Assembly (NCBI GenBank): GCA_937885235.1 | Contig: CAKZZK010000068.1 | Location: 1 to 12,819, forward strand | Reading direction: 5' to 3' | DNA: 12,819 nt | From: an uncultured Treponema sp. | GTDB taxonomy: Bacteria; Spirochaetota; Spirochaetia; Treponematales; Treponemataceae | Shown: piece after piece, positions 1 through 5,775 of the stretch | Layout: each line of letters opens with the position of its first letter | Numbering within the stretch: the stretch's first letter is position 1 | Position numbers and translations under genes: made by a program | Notes under the pieces: generated by a model | Databases searched by the model: none | What the model was told of the DNA's origin: nothing | Seen by the model: the letters and a program-made list of their open reading frames with translations, nothing else

Positions 1-1645
1 GCTTTCTGATTTCGTCAGCAACGACGGAGAAGCCTTTTCCCGCCTCGCCCGCGTGTGCAGCCTCGATGGCGGCGTTCATGGCGAGCAGGTTTGTCTGCTC
101 TGCAATGTTGGAAATAGCCTGGTTTGCTTCCTGCAACATCTTGGACTGCGTTTCAATCTGCTTTATCCTCTCGTTCACGTCCTGCTGCTTAGTGAAGCCA
201 GACTGGGCGTTTGCCGAAAGCGACTCGAAGGAAATTGCCATCTTGTCCACAGAGCTGTTTACCGAGGAGATGTTCCCCACCATTTCCTCAACCGCGGAGG
301 AAGCCTGAGACACGCTGGAAGCCTGTCCTTCAATCATGCTGTTCAGGTTGGTTATATTGGAAGAAATATCATTGACCGCGTTTGCCGTCTGGTCAACACT
401 CAGCCCCTGATTGCTTATCTGGGCAGACATGCCGTCAATGTTGGTGATAATCTGCGTAATGGCGTCAACGGTATCCTCCGCGCTCGCTGACATGTCGGAA
501 CCGGAAGTGCTCAGGTCGTCTTTAGAGTCCTTCACCTGCTTGATGATATCCTGCAGCTTGTCGAGGAAGAGGTCAAAGTGGATGATGAGGTCGCCAATTT
601 CATCGCGGATAAAGAGCTTGCAGCGCTTCGTCAGGTCTGCGTTGCCAGTCTCCATCTCCTTGAGGAAGTTCGTCACGTTGTAGATACGCCACATGAGCCA
701 GTGCACAAAGCGGTAACTGAAGAAGACGAGGATGAGTATTGCCACAAGCAGTATGGGCGCTACGGTGATGAGCGTCCGCTTGCGGATGGTCTGCATTGAC
801 TCCATGCTCTTTGCTACGAAGACCATGCCTGTCACCGTGCCATTACCAGACTTGATTGGCGCGTATATGGCGTAATAAGGTTGGCCCTCGATTTTGGTAG
901 GTCCCTTGAACGTGGAGCCCGAGCCGAGCACTTGGTTTGAAACCACCGTGTTGGAAATCTGCGTGCCCACCATGTTCCTGCCGAGCGTGGTCGCCATACG
1001 GGTGTTACCCTTGAACACGGTGCTTTCCACATTGTAGGCTGACTGTATCTGCTTGGGGAATTTTTCAGAAGTGAGGTCTATGCCCGCCACCACGCAACCG
1101 ACCACCGCCGAACCATAGCGGATGGGAACCGCCGCAAGCTGCGCGTAGGTATAGTTGTCGAATTCATTGAACTCTGTAACGGTGCTCCCCCTCGTCGCTG
1201 TTGTAACGGCATCGCAGGAGCCGACGTTTGCCCCCTCTTTGACGTTGTAACCGCCGCCGTTCAGCACAGACTTGTTCCGCCCCACAATGGCAACAAAGTC
1301 AGCGGAAAGGTCGTTCGTAAGGCTGGGGAGAAGGCTTCTGAGTGTGGAGCTGTCCGCATCGGAAACCGCCTGCTGTATGGAAGGATTGTTCGCTATGCCG
1401 CTTGCAAAGCCTTTCAGCATTTCTTCCTGCATGTCGAGCATTGCGGTAACGCCGGTTGCCGTGTAGTCAAGCCCGTGCTCGGCATCTTCCACAAGTCCAT
1501 TGTTAAAGATGGTAATGGTCAGTACCGTAACCCCTATAGCCACTCCCACTACCGAGCCGAGGATGATGCCTAGCAGCTTTGTCTGGATTTGAACGCCGCG
1601 TTTGGCATTTTTCTCAAACCTGTCTAGCTCTTTCTTTTGTGCCAT
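1..1645 (-). CDS. Methyl-accepting chemotaxis protein, 3' end outside window
   Basis: Transmembrane chemoreceptor that senses a small ligand outside the inner membrane and controls CheA through CheW. It begins at the ATG at 1645-1643, with AGGAG ten bases upstream. 548 codons are visible. Residues about 24-47 form the first membrane helix. Residues 48-290 are a periplasmic domain that resembles the Cache_3-Cache_2 type (a late G-x-x-YYAIYAPIK stretch followed by GMVFVAKSME). Residues about 292-313 are the second helix. A HAMP-like linker follows with DEIGDL, then a helical signalling region. The highly conserved hairpin tip starts at residue 517 (QTNLLAMNAAIEAAHAGEAG) and ends at the window edge with VVADEIRK, so the descending helix is missing only because of the cut. 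It is transcribed away from clpP. The ligand cannot be read from the sequence. The MCP call is essentially certain; the Cache subtype is probable. Confidence 0.96.
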   Translation of the reverse strand, partial: MAQKKELDRFEKNAKRGVQIQTKLLGIILGSVVGVAIGVTVLTITIFNNGLVEDAEHGLDYTATGVTAMLDMQEEMLKGFASGIANNPSIQQAVSDADSSTLRSLLPSLTNDLSADFVAIVGRNKSVLNGGGYNVKEGANVGSCDAVTTATRGSTVTEFNEFDNYTYAQLAAVPIRYGSAVVGCVVAGIDLTSEKFPKQIQSAYNVESTVFKGNTRMATTLGRNMVGTQISNTVVSNQVLGSGSTFKGPTKIEGQPYYAIYAPIKSGNGTVTGMVFVAKSMESMQTIRKRTLITVAPILLVAILILVFFSYRFVHWLMWRIYNVTNFLKEMETGNADLTKRCKLFIRDEIGDLIIHFDLFLDKLQDIIKQVKDSKDDLSTSGSDMSASAEDTVDAITQIITNIDGMSAQISNQGLSVDQTANAVNDISSNITNLNSMIEGQASSVSQASSAVEEMVGNISSVNSSVDKMAISFESLSANAQSGFTKQQDVNERIKQIETQSKMLQEANQAISNIAEQTNLLAMNAAIEAAHAGEAGKGFSVVADEIRK

Positions 1646-1686
1646 AATAGAACTGCTCCTGAAAAAATAGATATTTCTTCTCTTTT

Positions 1687-1713
1687 ATTATATCGGATTT
1701 TTTTCATTGTGAA
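1687..1713 (-). promoter_or_regulatory. Probable promoter of the MCP gene
   Basis: On the minus strand a perfect TATAAT (1692-1687) lies 41 bases before the MCP start codon. The best -35 is TTCACA (1713-1708), one mismatch from TTGACA but with a short 15-base spacer. TCCGATAT overlaps the -10 and resembles the -10 of flagellar sigma-28 promoters, but no TAAA element sits at the required distance upstream, so I favour a housekeeping sigma promoter. Confidence 0.5.
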
Positions 1714-1783
1714 TAGAATTTCTTGTTTTTTTCGTGATAAAAGCGTCACAAAAAACTTTTACAAAAAAAATTTCGCGAGCTTA

Positions 1784-1812
1784 TTGACAAAAAAACTAAA
1801 AGCAAGTAAGAT
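1784..1812 (+). promoter_or_regulatory. Promoter of a candidate small RNA
   Basis: A perfect -35 TTGACA (1784-1789) is followed after exactly 17 bases by TAAGAT (1807-1812), which keeps the key T, A and final T of a -10 box. An A/T-rich stretch upstream (about 1751-1774) could act as an UP element. Transcription would start near 1819. There is no plus-strand gene between here and the terminator at 1878-1903, so the promoter appears to serve a short non-coding transcript. Confidence 0.55.
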
Positions 1813-1818
1813 AATACT

Positions 1819-1903
1819 ACATTCCATTTTGTAATACAGACGTTTTCCAGTTTCTCCGTTTGTATTACCGCCTCCTTATCCCGCCGAAAGGCGGGATTTT
1901 TTT
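1819..1903 (+). ncRNA. Candidate small RNA of about 85 nt, unknown family
   Basis: The segment is bounded by a promoter (TTGACA-N17-TAAGAT) and an intrinsic terminator. It contains no plausible reading frame. A 12-bp stem forms between 1831-1842 (GTAATACAGACG) and 1857-1868 (CGTTTGTATTAC) with a single G-U pair and a 14-base pyrimidine-rich loop. A short unpaired linker, about 1869-1877, contains CCTCCTT, the complement of a Shine-Dalgarno sequence, and leads straight into the terminator hairpin. The layout of hairpin, unpaired C-rich targeting stretch and terminator is what a trans-acting sRNA that blocks ribosome binding would look like. I do not recognise it as 6S, SRP, tmRNA or RNase P RNA. 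Expression and targets are inferred. Confidence 0.5.
1878..1903 (+). terminator. Intrinsic terminator of the candidate sRNA
   Basis: Perfect 8-bp stem ATCCCGCC / GGCGGGAT closed by a stable GAAA tetraloop (1886-1889), followed by a run of T to 1903. It points along the plus strand. The nearest upstream plus-strand promoter is the one at 1784-1812, and the clpP promoter lies downstream, so the terminator separates the two transcription units. Confidence 0.85.
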
Positions 1904-1916
1904 ATCCTTAGCTCTG

Positions 1917-1945
1917 TGGACATGAATCTTTTTTTTTAGTATGAT
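1917..1945 (+). promoter_or_regulatory. clpP promoter, predicted leaderless start
   Basis: TGGACA (1917-1922, one mismatch from TTGACA), 17 bases, then TATGAT (1940-1945, one mismatch from TATAAT). The usual start point seven bases after the -10 is position 1952, the first base of the clpP ATG. No Shine-Dalgarno sequence lies before the ATG; the preceding bases are a T run followed by the -10 box itself. Confidence 0.6.
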
Positions 1946-1951
1946 AGCCCT

Positions 1952-2566
1952 ATGAATTTTACCCCGAAGAAGATCGTCTGCAATGATGAGGAAGAGGAAG
2001 AGGACAAGAAGAAGGAAAACGGTCCTGACCCCCTCGCAGAGAAGTTTTTAAAGACCCGCCAGATTTTGCTGAGCGGAGAAATCAACGAAGATAATGCCGA
2101 GAAAATCATCCGCCAGCTCCTCATTCTGGAAGCTGATGGCGACAAGCCCATCTATATCTATATAGATTCTCCCGGCGGAGACGTGGACGCGGGATTTGCC
2201 ATCTTTGATGCAATCCGCTTTGTGAACGCGCCGGTGTACGCGGTGGGCATGGGGCTGGTGGCAAGCGCCGCCGCGCTCATATTGCTCGCCTCGCCGAAAG
2301 AGCGTCGTCTGGGACTGCCCCACAGCCATTACCTTATCCATCAGCCGTCAAGCGGCATGAAGGGCGTTGCCACGGATATAGAAATCCATGCGGCAGAGAT
2401 TGCCAAGACAAAGGCAAAGATCAATGAGATTATTGCCGAAGAGACGGGGACCCCCCTCGACAAAGTGACAAGCGACACCGACCGCGATTTCTGGCTCACT
2501 GCTGACGAGTCAGTAAGCTACGGGCTTATCAGCCGCGTTGTCTCCAAACGTTCGGAACTGCAATAG
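1952..2566 (+). CDS. clpP: ATP-dependent Clp protease proteolytic subunit ClpP
   Basis: Serine peptidase of family S14 that forms the degradative chamber of the Clp proteases and works in the cytoplasm with ClpX- or ClpA/C-type unfoldases. The 204-residue length is normal. The SPGGDVDAGFAIFDAIR stretch is typical of the fold. The nucleophile Ser sits in the VASAAA segment (canonically AASMGA), the His in LIHQPSSG, and the acidic residue in the DTDRDFWLTADE segment. The N-terminus is unusual: after MNFTPKKIVCN it has an acidic then basic run (DEEEEEDKKKEN) before the core resumes at KFLKTRQILLSGEI. The promoter placement suggests leaderless translation from this ATG. It heads a four-gene plus-strand cluster, and no Clp ATPase is adjacent. 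Spirochaetes often carry two ClpP paralogues; which one this is cannot be decided here. Confidence 0.95.
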   Translation: MNFTPKKIVCNDEEEEEDKKKENGPDPLAEKFLKTRQILLSGEINEDNAEKIIRQLLILEADGDKPIYIYIDSPGGDVDAGFAIFDAIRFVNAPVYAVGMGLVASAAALILLASPKERRLGLPHSHYLIHQPSSGMKGVATDIEIHAAEIAKTKAKINEIIAEETGTPLDKVTSDTDRDFWLTADESVSYGLISRVVSKRSELQ

Positions 2567-2570
2567 CGCT

Positions 2571-3485
2571 ATGGTTTTTGAACTCACCGATGCCCTGGCT
2601 GAGGCAATCCTCTTTGCAATGGAAGATCAGGATACTGCCCATGCCGTTGATGCCTCTCGGGGCTGCCTCGTGGAGGCGGCTTCGGTGTCGGTGGACGAAA
2701 ATCTGTTTTACGCCTTGCCAGAGTGGCAGAGCGGGGATGGTTATGCCCTGCTTTCCGAATTCACCAATAAATTGCATTCACCGCTTGCCCGCGAAGATTT
2801 AAAGCGCGTGCTTTCAGGCGGAAGGGGGGTGTTCAGAAAGTTCAAGGATGTCCTGAAATCCTATCCGGAAGTTGAAAGGAAATGGCATTTCTTCAAGGAC
2901 GTCCAGATGAAAAAACGTCTCAATGAATGGTACAACGTGCTCCGCGAATCATGGGGGCTTGAAAAGCTCGCCGTTTCGGCAGATGAAGATGCCGATGAAA
3001 CGGGTGATTTGCTTGAAAATGACTTTATATTCCGTGATTATGACGAGGCACGCGATGCTGACTCTGCAAGGCACGGGAGCGCCCTTGTCGGGCAGGAATA
3101 CCAGACACAGTTTCCCGACGGAGTGGGGGGTGCGCTGACCGTTTTATGGCAAAGGCAGTCAGATTCTGCCGCCGCAAAAGAAAAGCATGGCTTTGTGTGC
3201 CATACGAGCGGGGAAGAATTTGCAGGCTGTATCCTTGTTTCCCTTTGCCCATCTTCTGCAGGGAAAACGGTTGTCATTACCGATTTCTTTGTGTTACAGA
3301 ATTACCGCGGCCTCGGCATAGGCAAAAGCTTGCTGACGAAGTGCCTGTCCGATTTGAAGCGCCGGGATATTCACTGGCTTTTGATTGCCAATACAATTAT
3401 TCCAGAGCCTATGGAATCGCTGCTCGAGCGTCTGGGGTTTGAAAGGCTCGGTTCCGGCTATCTGGTAGATATAAGGAGCCTCTGA
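2571..3485 (+). CDS. UPF0158 domain fused to GNAT N-acetyltransferase
   Basis: 304-residue fusion starting at the ATG four bases after the clpP stop. An ATG 33 bases upstream in the same frame lies inside clpP and would only add residues encoded by clpP sequence. Residues about 44-125 match the UPF0158 family pattern: LPEW-x5-GYALL, then SGGRGVFRKFKDVL and YPEVERKWHFFKD. A variable acidic linker (about 135-165) follows. Residues about 216-292 are a GNAT fold with the acetyl-CoA loop NYRGLGIGKSLL (244-255) and the late LLERLGFERL strand. GNAT proteins move an acetyl group from acetyl-CoA to an amine; the acceptor is unknown. There is no clear Shine-Dalgarno site, so translation is probably coupled to clpP. 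The domain calls are confident; the biological role is unknown. Confidence 0.85.
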   Translation: MVFELTDALAEAILFAMEDQDTAHAVDASRGCLVEAASVSVDENLFYALPEWQSGDGYALLSEFTNKLHSPLAREDLKRVLSGGRGVFRKFKDVLKSYPEVERKWHFFKDVQMKKRLNEWYNVLRESWGLEKLAVSADEDADETGDLLENDFIFRDYDEARDADSARHGSALVGQEYQTQFPDGVGGALTVLWQRQSDSAAAKEKHGFVCHTSGEEFAGCILVSLCPSSAGKTVVITDFFVLQNYRGLGIGKSLLTKCLSDLKRRDIHWLLIANTIIPEPMESLLERLGFERLGSGYLVDIRSL

Positions 3486-3525
3486 AAAGCGAGATTTTCG
3501 GAGCATCCTGTAAGGAGATTTTCAG
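3482..3525 (+). promoter_or_regulatory. Alternative hairpins flanking the DbpA-domain gene RBS
   Basis: CTGAAAA (3482-3488), overlapping the stop of the GNAT gene, can pair with TTTTCGG (3495-3501, one G-U) as a short hairpin, or perfectly with TTTTCAG (3519-3525), which encloses the Shine-Dalgarno AAGGAG (3512-3517) in a large loop next to the start codon. The two partners lie within a 9-base direct repeat, GAGATTTTC, at 3491-3499 and 3515-3523. The pairing is visible in the sequence; a regulatory role is speculative, since both stems are A/T-rich and weak. The Shine-Dalgarno itself is strong and fixes the downstream start. Confidence 0.3.
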
Positions 3526-3526
3526 A

Positions 3527-4435
3527 ATGTATACCAATGCTACTAATAATGCGCTCTCTGAAGAGCAGATTGTTACTTTTTTGAAGGCTGCGGTTGCCCG
3601 TGTTGAGGGCTCCAGCGAAAGCGATATTCAGGCTTTTAATGTAATTAAGGGAATTTTTAAGAAGAATGTGTCCATGTTCCGCCGCAACGATGTGGCCGCA
3701 TACCTCATCAGAGAGGCTATGAACGCTCCTGCCGGACGCGGCGGTCGCTTTAGCAACAAGGATTATGAGCGCAAGGGCGAGCGAGGCGACAGGAGCGACC
3801 GAGGCGAGCGGCAGGAACGCTATTCCCGCGACAGGCAGTCCCGCTACGAAAGGCCTTCTTCCCATCCTGAAAACAGGGGCAATGCGGAAAATGCCGCAGC
3901 AGAACGCAGCGAGCGCCCCGAACGCGCTCCCCGCGTGCAGATTGACCCCTCAGTTTCGTCCACGATATTCGTGAGCATAGGCAGGAACCGCAGGGTTTTC
4001 CCCCGCGACTTGGTGGGACTGCTGGTGAGCGTGGCAGGACTTGGCCGCGAGCGCATCGGCGATATCCGCGTGCTTGCCAATTATTCCTTCGTCCAGCTTT
4101 TCAGCGAAGACTGCGAGAAGGTCATCACCGCGCTGAATGGCTATGACTACCGCGGCAGAAAGCTCAACGTGAGCTATTCAAAGCAGGGCGGTGAGGAGGA
4201 AAGCATCCCCGCCTCAGTGAGCAACGAGTCATACGGCGTTTCCGTTGTTTCAGAGGAAAGCAAGATTGCCGATGCCCAGAGCGAATTTGCCGCCCAGCAG
4301 CAGGCAGAGCCCGCAGATTCTGCCCCCGTTGAAGCTGCCCCCAAAGAAGTCCCCGTCTCCGAACTGCAGCCCTATTCAGAGACCACTGATGACGGACAGG
4401 TAAAGTCCCACTTCGGCAACGGTGCGGCATATTGA
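3527..4435 (+). CDS. DbpA-type RNA-binding domain protein without helicase
   Basis: 302-residue protein with AAGGAG nine bases before the ATG. Residues about 10-65 form a helical N-terminal region. Residues 70-136 are low-complexity and highly charged, rich in R, E, D, G and S (for example RSDRGERQERYSRDRQ), and probably disordered. Residues about 145-218 match the RNA-binding domain found at the C-terminus of DbpA-type DEAD-box helicases: TIFVSIGRNRRVFPRDLVGLL, IGDIRVLANYSFVQL and GRKLNVSYS. In DbpA this domain recognises hairpin 92 of 23S rRNA. Here no helicase core is attached. The C-terminal 80 residues are acidic and A/E/P/S-rich. RNA binding is likely; the RNA target and any partner helicase are unknown. 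The gene lies 41 bases after the GNAT gene and overlaps the next gene by 4 bases. Confidence 0.83.
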   Translation: MYTNATNNALSEEQIVTFLKAAVARVEGSSESDIQAFNVIKGIFKKNVSMFRRNDVAAYLIREAMNAPAGRGGRFSNKDYERKGERGDRSDRGERQERYSRDRQSRYERPSSHPENRGNAENAAAERSERPERAPRVQIDPSVSSTIFVSIGRNRRVFPRDLVGLLVSVAGLGRERIGDIRVLANYSFVQLFSEDCEKVITALNGYDYRGRKLNVSYSKQGGEEESIPASVSNESYGVSVVSEESKIADAQSEFAAQQQAEPADSAPVEAAPKEVPVSELQPYSETTDDGQVKSHFGNGAAY

Positions 4436-5088
4436 AAGATATAGAAATCCTGCATACGGGGCTCCTCGGCGTGAATACCTGCGTGGTGCGCCTTGAAGGT
4501 TCCCGTGTCTTTGTCGTAGACCCCGCGGCCTGTGAATTCTGCGGGGATGCGGCGCTTATCACTGACTTCCTTCATGACGAGGGGCTGGAGCCTGTCGCCG
4601 TGGTGCTGACTCACGGGCACTTTGACCACGTGAGCGGCTTGCCGGCGTTGCGCTCCCGCTACCCCGACATACCAATCTACATACACAGGCTTGACGCAAG
4701 CTTCATCGGCAGGGACAGCGCGCTGAGGCAGGGGGTACATCTTGCTCTCATGGACTTTGCCGCCTTTGTTCCTGTCGTGAGCAATCTGCCGGAAGCCACC
4801 GCCTTTCTGGAAGATGGCGAAGCTGTCTTTGACGGCTGGCGGGTACTGCACACGCCGGGGCACACCGAAGGGTGCTGCTGCCTCTACAATGCGGAAAGAA
4901 AATGTCTGATTTCAGGCGACACGCTTTTCTACCATTCTTTTGGGCGTACAGACCTGCCCGGCGGCGATGAGCGGGCTATGAAGAAGAGCCTCCGCCGCCT
5001 TTCCGAAGAGCTTCCGCTAGATACGCTCGTCTATCCGGGGCATGAGCGTTATGCTTTTCCCTTAGTAGAAGGGGGGAGGTTTTGGTAG
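4432..5088 (+). CDS. MBL-fold metallo-hydrolase, glyoxalase II-like (YcbL type)
   Basis: 218-residue metallo-beta-lactamase-fold hydrolase. All metal ligands are visible: THGHFDH with H61, H63, D65 and H66, then HTPGH (H144), SGDTLF (D163) and YPGHE (H204). The GRTDLPGGD segment after SGDTLF is typical of the small glyoxalase II-like hydrolases that cleave thioesters such as S-lactoylglutathione analogues; the true substrate is not known. The start is a TTG at 4432 that overlaps the previous gene's TGA stop. It is preferred because the N-terminal ILHTGLLGVNTCVV is the first beta strand typical of the family and no ATG precedes it in frame. No good Shine-Dalgarno is seen (only GGTG seven bases upstream), so termination-reinitiation is likely. 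It is the last gene of the plus-strand cluster. Confidence 0.9.
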   Translation: MKDIEILHTGLLGVNTCVVRLEGSRVFVVDPAACEFCGDAALITDFLHDEGLEPVAVVLTHGHFDHVSGLPALRSRYPDIPIYIHRLDASFIGRDSALRQGVHLALMDFAAFVPVVSNLPEATAFLEDGEAVFDGWRVLHTPGHTEGCCCLYNAERKCLISGDTLFYHSFGRTDLPGGDERAMKKSLRRLSEELPLDTLVYPGHERYAFPLVEGGRFW

Positions 5089-5772
5089 GAAGGGCTTGCC
5101 TGTCCTGCCTGCAATCCGATAAAAAGTGAGGTCTGCGCTGCTTGCGGCAGCTCTTTTCAGATTGAGCACCGCATAGCTCTGTGGCATACCGCCGCGGGGG
5201 GCTGAGCAACTGCCGGGATTTACCGTGAGCATTGCCAGCATGGTTTCAGCGCGCGCTATGTGGGTGTGCCCGTAGACTGCGAAATTCGCGCCCTCTTCCC
5301 GTGCCCGCTGCACGAGGTACTGCGTACCGTTGTAGAGCGAAAAGCGGTGTCCGTGGGTAAAGAAAATCTTGTGCCCGCAGGCGCAGAGCGTCTGAGTGAG
5401 CGGCACACGGATTGTAAGTCTTTCGTGGGTTGCGGGGCTTGAAAGCTCGTATTCGCCCGTGTCCATATTGCCTTCCACTACGCCTATGACGGGAGGGAGC
5501 AGCGCGGCAAACGATTCGTCCTCTTCCGCCTTTGCCAAAAGGCTGCAGATATCCCCCATACCGTCTCCACAGAAAATCATGGCATCAGGGCTTGCACCTT
5601 TTTCTGCCGTATGCAGCCCGTAGAGAATGTTCTGTATGGTTGTCGGAGCGCCGTGCGAATCTGAGAGCAAGAGAATAGAAGCCCTTTCTTTTTGCGCGAG
5701 CTCTGCCACCGCCTGTCCCTTGCCGGGCAAATGCTTGCAAAGCAGGCGGGATTCGTCTTGGGTAAAAATCAT
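5062..5772 (-). CDS. YfcE/MJ0936-type metallophosphoesterase
   Basis: 236-residue cytoplasmic calcineurin-like phosphoesterase. The dimetal motifs run in order: LLLSDSHG (D38, H40), CGDGMGD (D70), VEGNMD (N102), FTHGH (H140, H142) and VYGHTH (H169, H171), followed by NPGSCSAPRGG, which matches the NPGS loop of YfcE-like enzymes. These hydrolyse phosphodiesters, often tested only on artificial substrates; the physiological substrate here is unknown. The N-terminus is about 30 residues longer than usual for the family. The start codon lies three bases after the lipoprotein stop with no Shine-Dalgarno, so translation is probably coupled. It is the last gene of the flagellar minus-strand operon. 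Its final codons overlap the MBL gene tail to tail by 27 bp, and no terminator is visible. Confidence 0.9.
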   Translation of the reverse strand: MIFTQDESRLLCKHLPGKGQAVAELAQKERASILLLSDSHGAPTTIQNILYGLHTAEKGASPDAMIFCGDGMGDICSLLAKAEEDESFAALLPPVIGVVEGNMDTGEYELSSPATHERLTIRVPLTQTLCACGHKIFFTHGHRFSLYNGTQYLVQRAREEGANFAVYGHTHIARAETMLAMLTVNPGSCSAPRGGMPQSYAVLNLKRAAASSADLTFYRIAGRTGKPFLPKPPPFY

Positions 5773-5775
5773 CGC

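Noticed and set aside
53..683. Overlapping plus-strand frames at the left edge
   Set aside because: They are antisense to the MCP signalling domain, whose hairpin tip is unmistakable on the other strand.
1733..1750. CRP-like site CGTGA-N8-TCACA
   Set aside because: The spacing is 8 bases rather than 6 and the left half-site is imperfect; a match of this size is expected by chance in an A/T-rich gap.
2538..2570. Earlier ATG for the UPF0158-GNAT gene
   Set aside because: This 11-codon extension lies within the end of clpP in another frame; the ATG at 2571, just after the clpP stop, better fits the beginning of the UPF0158 region and coupled translation.
3753..3860. Repetitive GC-rich stretch in the DbpA-domain gene, considered as a DNA repeat or frameshift artefact
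   Set aside because: The frame stays open and gives an R/E/D/G-rich disordered linker, which is a common feature of RNA-binding proteins; there is no exact DNA repeat unit.
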